NCBI RefSeq assembly: GCF_001984825.2
Contig: NZ_CP043318.1
Coordinates: 2,232,001-2,296,000 of the forward strand
Length of the DNA stretch: 64,000 bases
From: Enterobacter chengduensis
GTDB taxonomy: Bacteria; Pseudomonadota; Gammaproteobacteria; Enterobacterales; Enterobacteriaceae
Direction of reading: 5' to 3'
Shown in pieces: positions 30,000 to 38,185 of this stretch; the first letter of the stretch is position 1, and every line of letters starts with the position of its first letter. The notes under the pieces are model-generated. The model did not search any database. It saw nothing but the letters and a program-made list of their open reading frames with translations, and had not been told where the DNA came from. Position numbers and translations under genes: made by a program.

Positions 30000-30596
30000 C
30001 TACTTCTGGCAAATTTCCCGGTCGTAAACGCCACCATTGACAACCAAAATTTGTCGTTTCTTCTTTGAAATCATATCAGTCATTATCTTCGAGTCATCAA
30101 GAAAGATACCACCAAAGGTTCCAGGTCGTGCATTCTTCCCGGCGATTATAATCAGATCCCCAATATTCAATGCAGCAACTTTATCGTTATTGTAATTCGT
30201 ATCTTCAAATATGAACTTCAGGCCTTCATCTGAACCGGGAATACCCAATGTTACTACAGGATTTTTTCTGAAAGTAACAGTACCGATACCAGTTATTTTT
30301 CCTGTTACCATTAACTGACATTTTTTGAAGTCATTTGTTGCCCTGAATTCATGTTGTTCAAACCGCGCATAAACTTCCCCTGTTGTATACATTCGCGGAA
30401 GTATATCGATTATCGATGGTTTGGATGGTTGCTCAGGTTGTTGCTGAGTTACGGTATCAGCATTTACCTTGGCCTTCACTTCGGGGGTTTTAGGCTGATA
30501 TGGGGGGGGCGTCAGCCCGTAAAGGAGATTGATGCCGTAGGCTATTGCGACGGTTATGACTGCTATTTTAATATAACGTTCATAGGGTGATTTCAT
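30000..30596 (-). CDS. Membrane-anchored OB-fold (tRNA_anti-like) protein of unknown function
   Basis: A 198-aa protein with an N-terminal anchor (IKIAVITVAIAYGINLLYGL), a Pro/Gln-rich linker, then a domain with TTGEVYARFEQHEF...LMVTGKITGIG...VVTLGI...FEDTNYNNDKVAALNIGDLIIIAGK, resembling the tRNA_anti-like OB-fold family. It is the last gene of a three-gene overlapping operon, overlapping the upstream gene by 17 nt. Function is unknown. Confidence 0.75.
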   Translation of the reverse strand: MKSPYERYIKIAVITVAIAYGINLLYGLTPPPYQPKTPEVKAKVNADTVTQQQPEQPSKPSIIDILPRMYTTGEVYARFEQHEFRATNDFKKCQLMVTGKITGIGTVTFRKNPVVTLGIPGSDEGLKFIFEDTNYNNDKVAALNIGDLIIIAGKNARPGTFGGIFLDDSKIMTDMISKKKRQILVVNGGVYDREICQK

Positions 30597-30948
30597 TTCG
30601 TTCTTCCATAACTTCTATCTTAACAATACGCTCTCCATTACGATATATTTTCAGCTTGTCAGGCGGGGACTTCACTGCATTACGGATTTCGTTCATTGTA
30701 TCTTTCGATAACATATCACAGCCTTCCATATACATAACCCTACGGGTATCGGTATCTGGTATGTTAGTGAAACTGCTACTGACCCATAAATCGGGTATTT
30801 CAATTCCATGTATCAGCTTCATATACACAACGATGAACGCATCTGTCAGGTGAAACCGTCCAACTGTGTATTTTCCGGTATAGGTATTACCAGAAGACGA
30901 TGCTACCCAATCGTTTTTTAAAACCAAAGTCAGTGCATTATTTTCCAT
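30580..30948 (-). CDS. Hypothetical protein in the LprI/OB-fold operon
   Basis: A 122-aa protein I do not recognise. It has no signal peptide or membrane helix and looks like a small mixed alpha/beta domain (MENNALTLVLKNDWVASS...FHLTDAFIVVYMK...). I chose ATG 30948 because GGAG lies 7 nt upstream. The start overlaps the previous stop by 11 nt, so translation is coupled. A longer start at 30966 is possible. Confidence 0.7.
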   Translation of the reverse strand: MENNALTLVLKNDWVASSSGNTYTGKYTVGRFHLTDAFIVVYMKLIHGIEIPDLWVSSSFTNIPDTDTRRVMYMEGCDMLSKDTMNEIRNAVKSPPDKLKIYRNGERIVKIEVMEERNEITL

Positions 30949-31699
30949 ATTCAGACTCCAGTTCACGAATGCGATTGTTCGTCATGTCGGTAAGACATTT
31001 CTGTTCATTATTGCAGCCGGATTTGTGCTTTATCCATTCTCTTTGAGAAGGAAGCAATCGTTTTCGGGTTTCAGGGCTAAGGCTTTTCCAGACCGAATTA
31101 AGTTTCTCATCGCTTGCTTTATAACTGTGTGTATCGACGTTTGAGGTTACTGCATTGTTTTTGGGAGCTTCGCTACCGCTGCTATAGAAAACGGGTGCAC
31201 GTACTCCCTGAGCGTAGTCTTTAGCTGCTTTTTCCCCCACGGCTTGCCCATTCGCAGTCAATACCTTTCCGAACTCTGTAGTGTCGAAACTGTAATTGCG
31301 GATCTCGCCATTGAAGTCCAGCTTCACGTTAACGGTTGTTGACTTCGAAATGGCAGTCAAGAAATCACCAGCTTCGGACCCGAAGGAACAAGCGACTTCT
31401 TTAGAATCACTGACATTAGGGCGTAACCCGTGCATCGTGAATCTGCCGTTATCAGTTGTAGCAGTGATATCTACCAGCGGAACGATTGATGATGATTGCT
31501 TTGTAATCGCGAAGCATATTCCCTTCAGATTTACATCCCTGTCCATCCCGAGAAACATCAGTGCGTTTTTGTCGCTGCTGGCGACACCCATTGATTTTGC
31601 CTCTGGCAAGAAATACACGGTACTGGAGGCGGTGGTTAAACCTGAAACGAAAACAACACCTGACGCCATGATTTTTAACGTTTTAATAAGAATTGTCAT
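30938..31699 (-). CDS. Exported protein with C-terminal LprI-like (DUF1311) domain
   Basis: A ~253-aa product with a likely signal peptide (MTILIKTLKIMASGVVFVSGLTTASS). The N-terminal ~150 residues are unrecognised. The C-terminal ~55 residues read LNSVWKSLSPETRKRLLPSQREWIKHKSGCNNEQKCLTDMTNNRIREL, the pattern of lysozyme-inhibitor LprI/DUF1311 domains with two cysteines. I start at ATG 31699, with GAAGG about 8 nt upstream, rather than the 31819 ATG whose extra 40 residues look unrelated. It is the first gene of the three-gene operon. A periplasmic protective role is possible but inferred. Confidence 0.78.
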   Translation of the reverse strand: MTILIKTLKIMASGVVFVSGLTTASSTVYFLPEAKSMGVASSDKNALMFLGMDRDVNLKGICFAITKQSSSIVPLVDITATTDNGRFTMHGLRPNVSDSKEVACSFGSEAGDFLTAISKSTTVNVKLDFNGEIRNYSFDTTEFGKVLTANGQAVGEKAAKDYAQGVRAPVFYSSGSEAPKNNAVTSNVDTHSYKASDEKLNSVWKSLSPETRKRLLPSQREWIKHKSGCNNEQKCLTDMTNNRIRELESEYGK

Positions 31700-32257
31700 T
31701 CTGGATACCTTCTTTCTTTCGCACTCCATCGTGGACAGAGTATTCATTCCGTGAGTCTTGTTTACGAGAAACACTAACCGAAGAATCATGATCTTACATT
31801 GATCTATGAAATCTATCAATATCGTATAATTGATCTGTAAAAACGATCGATTAACATGGGGAGAAGAGGGGGAAGATGCGAAGGGTATTGTTTTTAAAGG
31901 GTTTTAAAATGGTTCATATGCTTGGTGTTAACGTCGGGCGGCGGGCAGCGGTTAGTCTTGAATACTGCGATTGAAAGACATAACAATCTACTTTGTGCGG
32001 GGTTTCCGGCAACCATAGAGGTGTTTCGATAAGGAGCGGTGCAATAAGTACAGTTCGTAGACAGAATGAATACGATGTAATTTTGAACCCTTGCTCTACA
32101 ACGCTCTGTATCAAGTTTTACGGGGGTTTTATATTGAACGATGCCTGAAGTCTGCTTTAATCGCTCTGACAAGATACAGAGCGATTCATGGCTATATAGC
32201 GATGGATTACGCTAACATTTCTGTGGGGCAATTTTACAATGGCACTAACACTTACCT
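31700..32257. other. Non-coding region between the operon and the large recombinase
   Basis: About 560 bp of mostly AT-rich sequence. Short open frames on both strands lack ribosome sites and family similarity. It should hold the promoter of the leftward LprI-like operon and the 3' end of the recombinase transcript. I see no certain motif. Confidence 0.5.
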
Positions 32258-34027
32258 TTATTCCGTCAGTTCATCGATCAGTGTTCGGGGATGATCTAGT
32301 CGTTTTTTCGCTTCCGTCATGAACTTGTCTCGGTTGATCAATATGTCAATATGGTCATGCAGTATCAAACCTTCAGATTCAAGAATTTGAATATCGTTGA
32401 TAGTCTGCGCTTCAACATAAATCTTACCCTTCTTCCAGCCTGAGTTGTTTTCGATAACGATACGCTGTTTATGCTGATCGCGGTATGTGATGGTAAACAA
32501 GTTGTGTTTCTTATCTATTCTGGAGCAATCTACGCGCATAATAACGGTCTTAATGTTTGCTCTTATTTTTGTGCGTAAAGGGTTAAGTGCGTCATCAATG
32601 TCAAACTTCCTGAACTTGTCCCAACCTTCAGTGTTCATTTGCACGATTGATTCATCGTATAGTCTTTTTTCCACTATCAGACTTTGTTTTTCTTGTTCTA
32701 GTTGATCAATTTGCGAAGTGAGGCTATTAATGATCTCAGGGCTTTTAGCTGAACCTATAGCCAATACATAGTTCTCAATTTGCGATTGTATGTCCGCTAT
32801 TTTCCCTTCTAAACCAGATGGTTGATATTTCGTCTGTAAGAATATTCTATCGGCTATTAGTTGTAAAATCGTCCTTTCAAGGGTGCTTGCCCTGAATCCC
32901 CACTTATTACAATCTTGATGTAAATCTCTGGATGCACATTGGTAACGGTAAGCATGTGGATGGTTTTTAAGGGTTGATTTAGCCTTAACCATGTAACATG
33001 AGCAGTGCGCACAGTGCAAAATACCAATACCGGAAAGTAATGGTATTTCTGGATTACTCTCGCGATTCGGGGCAAATCCTTTGTTTCCAACTTGGAGCTT
33101 TAACGCTTCATATTCATCTTTGCTGATGATCGCAGGGTAATAATCATCCAGAACGTATTCTGCATTGTTTACAGTGATTACTTTTCGTCCATAAATGGCA
33201 GGTTCAAGGATTCTGGAACAATGCTGCATATTCCATATACCTTTTGATTTTTTGTTGCCAATAACCGGTCCATCGTAGTTGTTTTTCAGATGTTGAAGGA
33301 TCATCCGATTTGACCAACCGTCTTGTTTTAACTGGATAATTTTTTTTGCTATGGGGAACAGGACTGGATGCGGATTGACATATCCAGTACTTGAATCTGT
33401 CCACCATTTATCCGAGCCTAACTCTTTAATTGCGACTACAGGATCACCTGGTTTCCGTTCCTGGTGACGTCTGATCTTGGACAGAGCACTTGCAATGGTG
33501 CGGTGTGATTTGGTTGAACTTTCTTCGTTTGCACGGCTGAACAACATCACGCTAAACATCAGTTGCTGCAATGTCTCGGTGTTTACTTCAGTCTGTCTGT
33601 AAACCTGTTTATCAATCCCGGTAATTACCGTGATGCCATTAAGTAATAAGCTGGTGAAAAGGTTAACCGCTTGCATGGCGTTCTGGCGTGAGAAGCGATC
33701 AAGGGATTCAATCAAGAGGAAAGACCCCTTTGGGATCAAACCGGATTCAACTTGGTCTATGAAATCCGATAAAGCTCCTTCCTGAACGTTTTTACCCTTG
33801 TACGCGGATACCCCTAAATCTTGGTATTCCTCGAAAATCTCCAGATCGTACTCAGTAGCAATCTGTTTTGCCATTTCAGCAATGTAGCTCTTCTGACGCT
33901 CAATCGAACTACCTTTACCTTGTCGTTCGCTGGAGTAACGGATATATGAATATAAGCGTGGACGATTCATGGTATTGAATTTCACTGGAAGTACTGTATT
34001 TCTTAAGATTGTAACATGTGCAGACAT
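32258..34027 (-). CDS. Large serine recombinase, probable integrase of the element
   Basis: A 589-aa large serine recombinase. The catalytic domain includes YSYIRYSSERQGKGSSIERQ (nucleophile serine in YSS) and LLIESLDRFSRQNAMQ. A recombinase domain follows (GWSNRMILQHLKNNYDGPVIGNKKSKGIWNMQHCSRILEP), then a zinc-ribbon (CAHC ... C ... C), a coiled coil (EQEKQSLIVEK region) and a C-terminal tail. I keep ATG 34027: AGGAGGTGAT lies just upstream, a near-perfect Shine-Dalgarno, whereas the internal ATG at 33970 has none. The gene lies 88 bp from the right junction, where such integrases are usually found. Confidence 0.94.
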   Translation of the reverse strand: MSAHVTILRNTVLPVKFNTMNRPRLYSYIRYSSERQGKGSSIERQKSYIAEMAKQIATEYDLEIFEEYQDLGVSAYKGKNVQEGALSDFIDQVESGLIPKGSFLLIESLDRFSRQNAMQAVNLFTSLLLNGITVITGIDKQVYRQTEVNTETLQQLMFSVMLFSRANEESSTKSHRTIASALSKIRRHQERKPGDPVVAIKELGSDKWWTDSSTGYVNPHPVLFPIAKKIIQLKQDGWSNRMILQHLKNNYDGPVIGNKKSKGIWNMQHCSRILEPAIYGRKVITVNNAEYVLDDYYPAIISKDEYEALKLQVGNKGFAPNRESNPEIPLLSGIGILHCAHCSCYMVKAKSTLKNHPHAYRYQCASRDLHQDCNKWGFRASTLERTILQLIADRIFLQTKYQPSGLEGKIADIQSQIENYVLAIGSAKSPEIINSLTSQIDQLEQEKQSLIVEKRLYDESIVQMNTEGWDKFRKFDIDDALNPLRTKIRANIKTVIMRVDCSRIDKKHNLFTITYRDQHKQRIVIENNSGWKKGKIYVEAQTINDIQILESEGLILHDHIDILINRDKFMTEAKKRLDHPRTLIDELTE

Positions 34028-34114
34028 TAGTCATCACCTCCTTGGTAATCCATTGGGGCGACAGGTATAGCTGTTTTTACGCCTCAATTCTTAATGAGGT
34101 GTATTTTACTTTAG

Positions 34115-34119
34115 TGTTA
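34115..34119. other. Right attachment-site core (attR) of the malX element
   Basis: The second GTGTT. To its right native malX resumes (GVTIGNT on the minus strand); to its left is foreign sequence that encodes an aberrant KVKYTSLRIEA tail before a stop at 34077. It is in direct orientation with the core at 21842-21846. Confidence 0.9.
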
Positions 34120-35243
34120 CCGATGGTGACGCCCAGCACCGCCATAACGGTAAAGCCCAGACCGGTCAGCACGGCGTGGATGAGGTACAGCACCGGCGCA
34201 ACAAACAGGAACAGGAATTCGATAGGCTCGGTGGTGCCGCCGACGACGCAGGCGATGACGCCGGAAATCAGCAGGCCTTTAATTTTGTGACGGTTTTCCG
34301 GGCGGGCGCAGTGGTACATCGCCAGCGCCGCACCCGGCAGGCCGCCGAGGAAGGCCGGCATTTTACCCTGCGAGAGGAAGCGGGTGGCGCTTTCGGAGAA
34401 GCCGTGAGTGGTTGGGCAGCTCAGCTGCGCCTGGAAGATGGTCAGCGCGCCGCTCACGTCGTGACCGCACACGTCCATCGTCCCGCCCGCTTCGGTGAAG
34501 CGGATCAGGGCGACCAGGATATGCTGCAGGCCAAACGGCAGCAGCAAACGCTCGCCGGTACCGAAGATCATCGGACCAAAATCGCCCGCGCCGTTAATGA
34601 TGCGGCCAATGCCGTTGATGCCCAGCGCAAAGACCGGCCAGATCAGCGGTATGATCAAACCAAACAGGCCCATGACCACCAGGGTTACAATCGGCACAAA
34701 GCGGGTACCGCCGAAGAAGGCCAGGGCATCCGGCAGGCGAATATTGTGGAAGCGTTCGTGCAGCATCCAGATAATCACCCCGGCGATCACCGCCCCGAGG
34801 ATCCCGGTATCAATAGACTGGATGCCAATCACGCTCTGAATGTTGTTGGCCTTCAGCACGGCGGCGTCGGTGGTCGGCAGAATGCCTTTCGCGGTCAGCC
34901 AGAAGTTAACCGCCAGGTTCATCACGGCGTAACCCACGAAACCGGCAAACGCCGCGACGCCTTTGTTCTCGCGCGCCAGGCCCAGCGGGATTGCGATGCA
35001 GAACATCACGGGCAGGAAGCTAAAGGCAAAGGAGCCGACTTTACTCATCCAGATGAAGATGGCCTGCAGCACGGGGGTACCGAGGAACGGGATGAGCGTG
35101 ATGACGTCTTTACTGCTGAGTGAACTGCCGATCCCGAGCATGATCCCGCAGAACGAGAGGAGTGCCACGGGCAGCATAAAGGTTTTACCCAGTTGCTGGA
35201 AAAACTCCCACAGCGATATTTTTTGTGCTGCTTTCGCCGTCAT
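34115..35243 (-). pseudogene. malX: malX 5' fragment (PTS EIIC domain)
   Basis: About 377 native residues of MalX, the maltose/glucose PTS EIICB permease, from MTAKAAQKISLWEFFQQLGKTF to GVTIGNT. The frame then runs 11 residues into the element and stops at 34077. The rest of EIIC and the EIIB domain are at 21379-21846. Without EIIB the protein cannot be phosphorylated, so MalX transport is presumably lost, although this fragment may still be made from the malX promoter. Confidence 0.95.
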
Positions 35244-35296
35244 AAAACGACTCCTTTATTGTTAAAATCAGTTTATCTGCTTCAATGCTGCGAGAA

Positions 35297-35312
35297 GATA
35301 AAACGTTTTATC
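35297..35312. promoter_or_regulatory. MalI operator near malX
   Basis: The perfect palindrome GATAAAACGTTTTATC, the known MalI operator sequence, lies 54 bp upstream of the malX start. MalI represses malXY from such a site in E. coli. Confidence 0.9.
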
Positions 35313-35375
35313 AAAGTTTAGTGCGCGCTAAATCACATTCTCGGGCATTAACTGGTAGTATAAAGATAACGTATT

Positions 35376-35391
35376 GATAAAACGTTTTACC
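35376..35391. promoter_or_regulatory. MalI operator near malI
   Basis: GATAAAACGTTTTACC, a one-base variant of the MalI operator, lies 29 bp upstream of the malI start and likely mediates autoregulation. The two operators are 79 bp apart. Confidence 0.85.
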
Positions 35392-35420
35392 GATCTCATT
35401 TCAGGGAGTCACGCCGACAC

Positions 35421-36449
35421 ATGGCTGTAGCGAAAAAAATCACCATCAACGATGTCGCGCTGGCGGCGGGCGTTTCCGTCAGCACCGTTTCTCTGGTGCT
35501 CAGCGGAAAAGGGCGGATCTCGCCTGCAACCGGTCAGCGGGTTAACGAGGCGGTTGAACAGCTGGGCTTCGTGCGTAACCGCCAGGCGTCGGCGCTGCGC
35601 GGCGGGCAAAGCGGGGTGATTGGCCTGATTGTGCGGGATCTGACGTCTCCGTTTTATGCAGAACTGACCGCCGGGCTAACCGAAGCGCTTGAAGCGCAGG
35701 GGCGCATGGTTTTTCTGCTTCACGGCGGTCGCGAGGCCGATCAGCTTCTTTCCCGGCTCGATATGCTGCTGAACCAGGGAGTGGACGGAGTGATCGTCGC
35801 CGGGGCGTCGGGCGTGGGTAGCGAACTGTGCGAGCGCGCCGCCGAAAAAGGCGTGCCGCTGGTCTTTGCCTCACGCGCCAGCTACCTGGACGAGGCCGAC
35901 ACGCTGCGCCCGGATAACATGCAGGCCGCGCAAATGTTGACCGAACATCTGATTCGTCGCGGGCATCAGCGCATTGCCTGGCTGGGGGGGAAAAGCTCGT
36001 CCCTGACGCGCGCGGAACGGGTAGGCGGCTACTGCGCGACGCTCATTAAATACGGCCTGCCGTTCCACAGCGAATGGGTGGTGGAGTGTGAACCCAGCCA
36101 GAAGAAAGCGGCGGAAGCGATAGGCGCGCTGCTGCGAAGCAGCCCGACGATCAGTGCCGTGATTTGCTACAACGACGCGATCGCGATGGGGGCCTGGTTT
36201 GGCCTGATCCGCGCCGGACGCCAGAGCGGCGAGGGCGGAGTGGAAACCTTCTTCGGCCACCAGGTGGCGCTCGGGGCGTTCGCCGACGTCGGTGAAAGCG
36301 CGCTCGACGATCTGCCGATCGTCTGGGCCACCACCCCTGCGCGCGAGATGGGCTACACCCTGGCGGACAGGATCATGCAGCGCATCGAAAATACGGACGT
36401 GCAGGCCGGGCACCAGATTGTGGCGGCACGGCTGGTGCCGGTGAAATAA
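35421..36449 (+). CDS. malI: MalI, LacI-family repressor of malXY
   Basis: The 342-aa repressor has an N-terminal LacI helix-turn-helix (ITINDVALAAGVSVSTVSLVLSGKGRIS) and hinge, and a periplasmic-binding-protein-like effector domain (GVIGLIVRDLTSPFYAELTAGL; AVICYNDAIAMG). Length equals that of E. coli MalI. It is divergent from malX with two operators between. Its target operon is split, so its main remaining effects may be on itself and on the malX-to-integrase transcript. Confidence 0.95.
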   Translation: MAVAKKITINDVALAAGVSVSTVSLVLSGKGRISPATGQRVNEAVEQLGFVRNRQASALRGGQSGVIGLIVRDLTSPFYAELTAGLTEALEAQGRMVFLLHGGREADQLLSRLDMLLNQGVDGVIVAGASGVGSELCERAAEKGVPLVFASRASYLDEADTLRPDNMQAAQMLTEHLIRRGHQRIAWLGGKSSSLTRAERVGGYCATLIKYGLPFHSEWVVECEPSQKKAAEAIGALLRSSPTISAVICYNDAIAMGAWFGLIRAGRQSGEGGVETFFGHQVALGAFADVGESALDDLPIVWATTPAREMGYTLADRIMQRIENTDVQAGHQIVAARLVPVK

Positions 36450-36460
36450 ACTCCGCTGCA

Positions 36461-36497
36461 CATCGCCCGGCGGCGCTGCGCTTGCACGGGCCTACAA
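36461..36497. repeat. REP element downstream of malI
   Basis: A REP palindrome (CATCGCCCGGCGGCGCTGCG ... CACGGGCCTAC) lies between the convergent malI and ydgA. Confidence 0.75.
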
Positions 36498-36523
36498 AAG
36501 ATTCGAACCACCTGGTGACAATA

Positions 36524-36548
36524 AAAAACCCCTCATGCGAGGGGTTTT
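36524..36548. terminator. Bidirectional terminator between malI and ydgA
   Basis: Stem CCCCTC/GAGGGG extended by A/T pairs (AAAACCCCTCATGCGAGGGGTTTT) lies between convergent genes and has U-runs on either strand. Confidence 0.88.
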
Positions 36549-36553
36549 GACGT

Positions 36554-38086
36554 TTACTGCTGCGGCGCGGCCGGTTCGGCTGGCGCAGCCGGTGCTGCCG
36601 GTTCAGGCATCCCCAGCGTCGGCATACCAAACATGCCGACGAAGTCTTCCAGCGGCATCTTGTCGCCGTTGAGCGTGACCTGGCCGTTGGCGTACTGCAG
36701 GCTGGTGGAAATCGTGTTGTTGTCCACCTTCGTGATGCGGAACATCTGGCCCATGGCCGCCAGACCTTTCACCTGCTGGTTCGCCAGCTTGCCGGCGTCT
36801 TCATCGCCGTAGCCTTCCAGCTTCGCAATCTGGGTCATAAACTCGGTCGCCATATCCATCGGGATGGTCAGCTTGCTGTCGAGCGACTTCACGCTGCGAT
36901 CCACTTCCTGCGCCAGCGTCTGCGGTTCACCCGTTGCGGTGGCCGGATCTTTCAGGAACAGCGACAGGTTGAAGCTGGTTTCGCCTTTGCTGTTTTTCCA
37001 GCTCAGCGGCGCAACGGTGATGACCGGCTCTCCCTTGAGCAGGATCGGCAGGTTGTTGAACAGTACCTCCATGGCCTGCTGCTGGTACACCTCAGGGTTC
37101 TGCTGCAGCGCGGCATCGGTCAGCAGCGCCTGACTCTCTTTGCTGTATTTCTGGCTAAATTCGTGCCACGCCTGGCCATCGATATTGCCGATCTTCAGCG
37201 ACAGTTTGCCGGTACCCAGATCCTGATTCTGCACTTTCAGGCTTTTAAGCGTGTAGTCCAGCTGCGTGTTGATGCTCTTGCCGTCTTTAGAAACGTCGGA
37301 TTTACCGTTGACGTCCATGCCTTCCAGCACGGCCATCTCTTTCCCTTCAACCGCAATGGCAACTTTATCGAGAGACAGTTTCTGATCGCCGATACGCTCC
37401 TGGAAATCGGTCATTCGGCTGTTGCCGTCGGCTTTCAGGTTGTTGAAGGTGAGCTGAACTTTTTGATTGTATTCGTTCACGGCATTGACCAGGCCGCTTT
37501 CCGCTTCACCCGTCAGGGAGAACACGTTCCCGTCGCGGTCCGCGTCAAGCTTGAAGTTGCCGCCGCTGAAGGCGACTTTCTCATTCTCTTTCTCGTAGTT
37601 CAGCGCTTTCAGCGCAATATCGGAACGCGTGTCACCGGCATAGCTGATGCGGGTGTTAATGTCGAAAGGCGATTCATTCTTTGCCAGGTCAAATAGCGGT
37701 TTGGTGACGTCGTTGTTCACCAGCACGGTATGAACGGATGCCATGGACGGGATCAGGTTAAAGGACTTCAGCTGCGCCAGCGGAAGGGGGCCGTGGCTCA
37801 CCACTTCGTCCAGAATCACGCTCTGGCCCGGCTTCAGCCAGCCGTTTTCACTACCAGCAACCGGCTTCACCACCAGCTGCATACGGCTGGTGAACACGCC
37901 GCGGTGATAGTTCTGGTAGCTCAGCTCCAGACCCGCCTCCGGCGCGCTGCGCTTAATCTCTCCGTTTGCCTGCGCCACCATCTCAGCCAGGCGGCCTTCC
38001 AGCTGTTTCCCGGTAAACCAGGAAGCCCCCGTCCAGACCACGCCCAACGCTACAATCACTCCAACCGCTACGACCGATTTTTTCAT
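36554..38086 (-). CDS. ydgA: YdgA, DUF945-family exported protein
   Basis: A 510-aa protein with an N-terminal membrane anchor or uncleaved signal (VVAVGVIVALGVVWTGASWFTG), a long periplasmic DUF945 domain, and an Ala/Pro-rich C-terminal tail (PAAPAAPAEPAAPQQ). The E. coli homologue is an inner-membrane-associated protein of unknown function. Length is slightly above the E. coli one because of the tail. It lies next to manA. Confidence 0.92.
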   Translation of the reverse strand: MKKSVVAVGVIVALGVVWTGASWFTGKQLEGRLAEMVAQANGEIKRSAPEAGLELSYQNYHRGVFTSRMQLVVKPVAGSENGWLKPGQSVILDEVVSHGPLPLAQLKSFNLIPSMASVHTVLVNNDVTKPLFDLAKNESPFDINTRISYAGDTRSDIALKALNYEKENEKVAFSGGNFKLDADRDGNVFSLTGEAESGLVNAVNEYNQKVQLTFNNLKADGNSRMTDFQERIGDQKLSLDKVAIAVEGKEMAVLEGMDVNGKSDVSKDGKSINTQLDYTLKSLKVQNQDLGTGKLSLKIGNIDGQAWHEFSQKYSKESQALLTDAALQQNPEVYQQQAMEVLFNNLPILLKGEPVITVAPLSWKNSKGETSFNLSLFLKDPATATGEPQTLAQEVDRSVKSLDSKLTIPMDMATEFMTQIAKLEGYGDEDAGKLANQQVKGLAAMGQMFRITKVDNNTISTSLQYANGQVTLNGDKMPLEDFVGMFGMPTLGMPEPAAPAAPAEPAAPQQ

Positions 38087-38185
38087 TGCGACTATCCCTA
38101 AAATGAAACCAGGCGGTAAAAACCGCCCGGAGATATTAAGCCTGCAACTAGCTTAGCAAGAGTTGTTAAAAAATTCAGTAAGTGC

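Larger units (their letters stand above)
21842..34119. mobile_element. 12.3-kb integrative element in malX (serine recombinase, HUH Rep, metal/redox cargo)
   Basis: The segment is bounded by direct copies of GTGTT and splits malX at the codons for Asn-Thr. Base composition is visibly AT-richer than the flanks. From left to right it holds an HUH-type Rep-like gene, an IS3-family insertion, a small serine resolvase, four metal/redox cargo genes with a decayed IS among them, a three-gene operon of unknown role and a large serine recombinase next to the right junction. The recombinase is the likely integrase. I do not recognise the element as a named one. Confidence 0.9.

Noticed and set aside
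31914-32294. Short open frames between the LprI operon and the large recombinase
   Set aside because: They overlap on both strands, lack ribosome sites and show no recognisable sequence.
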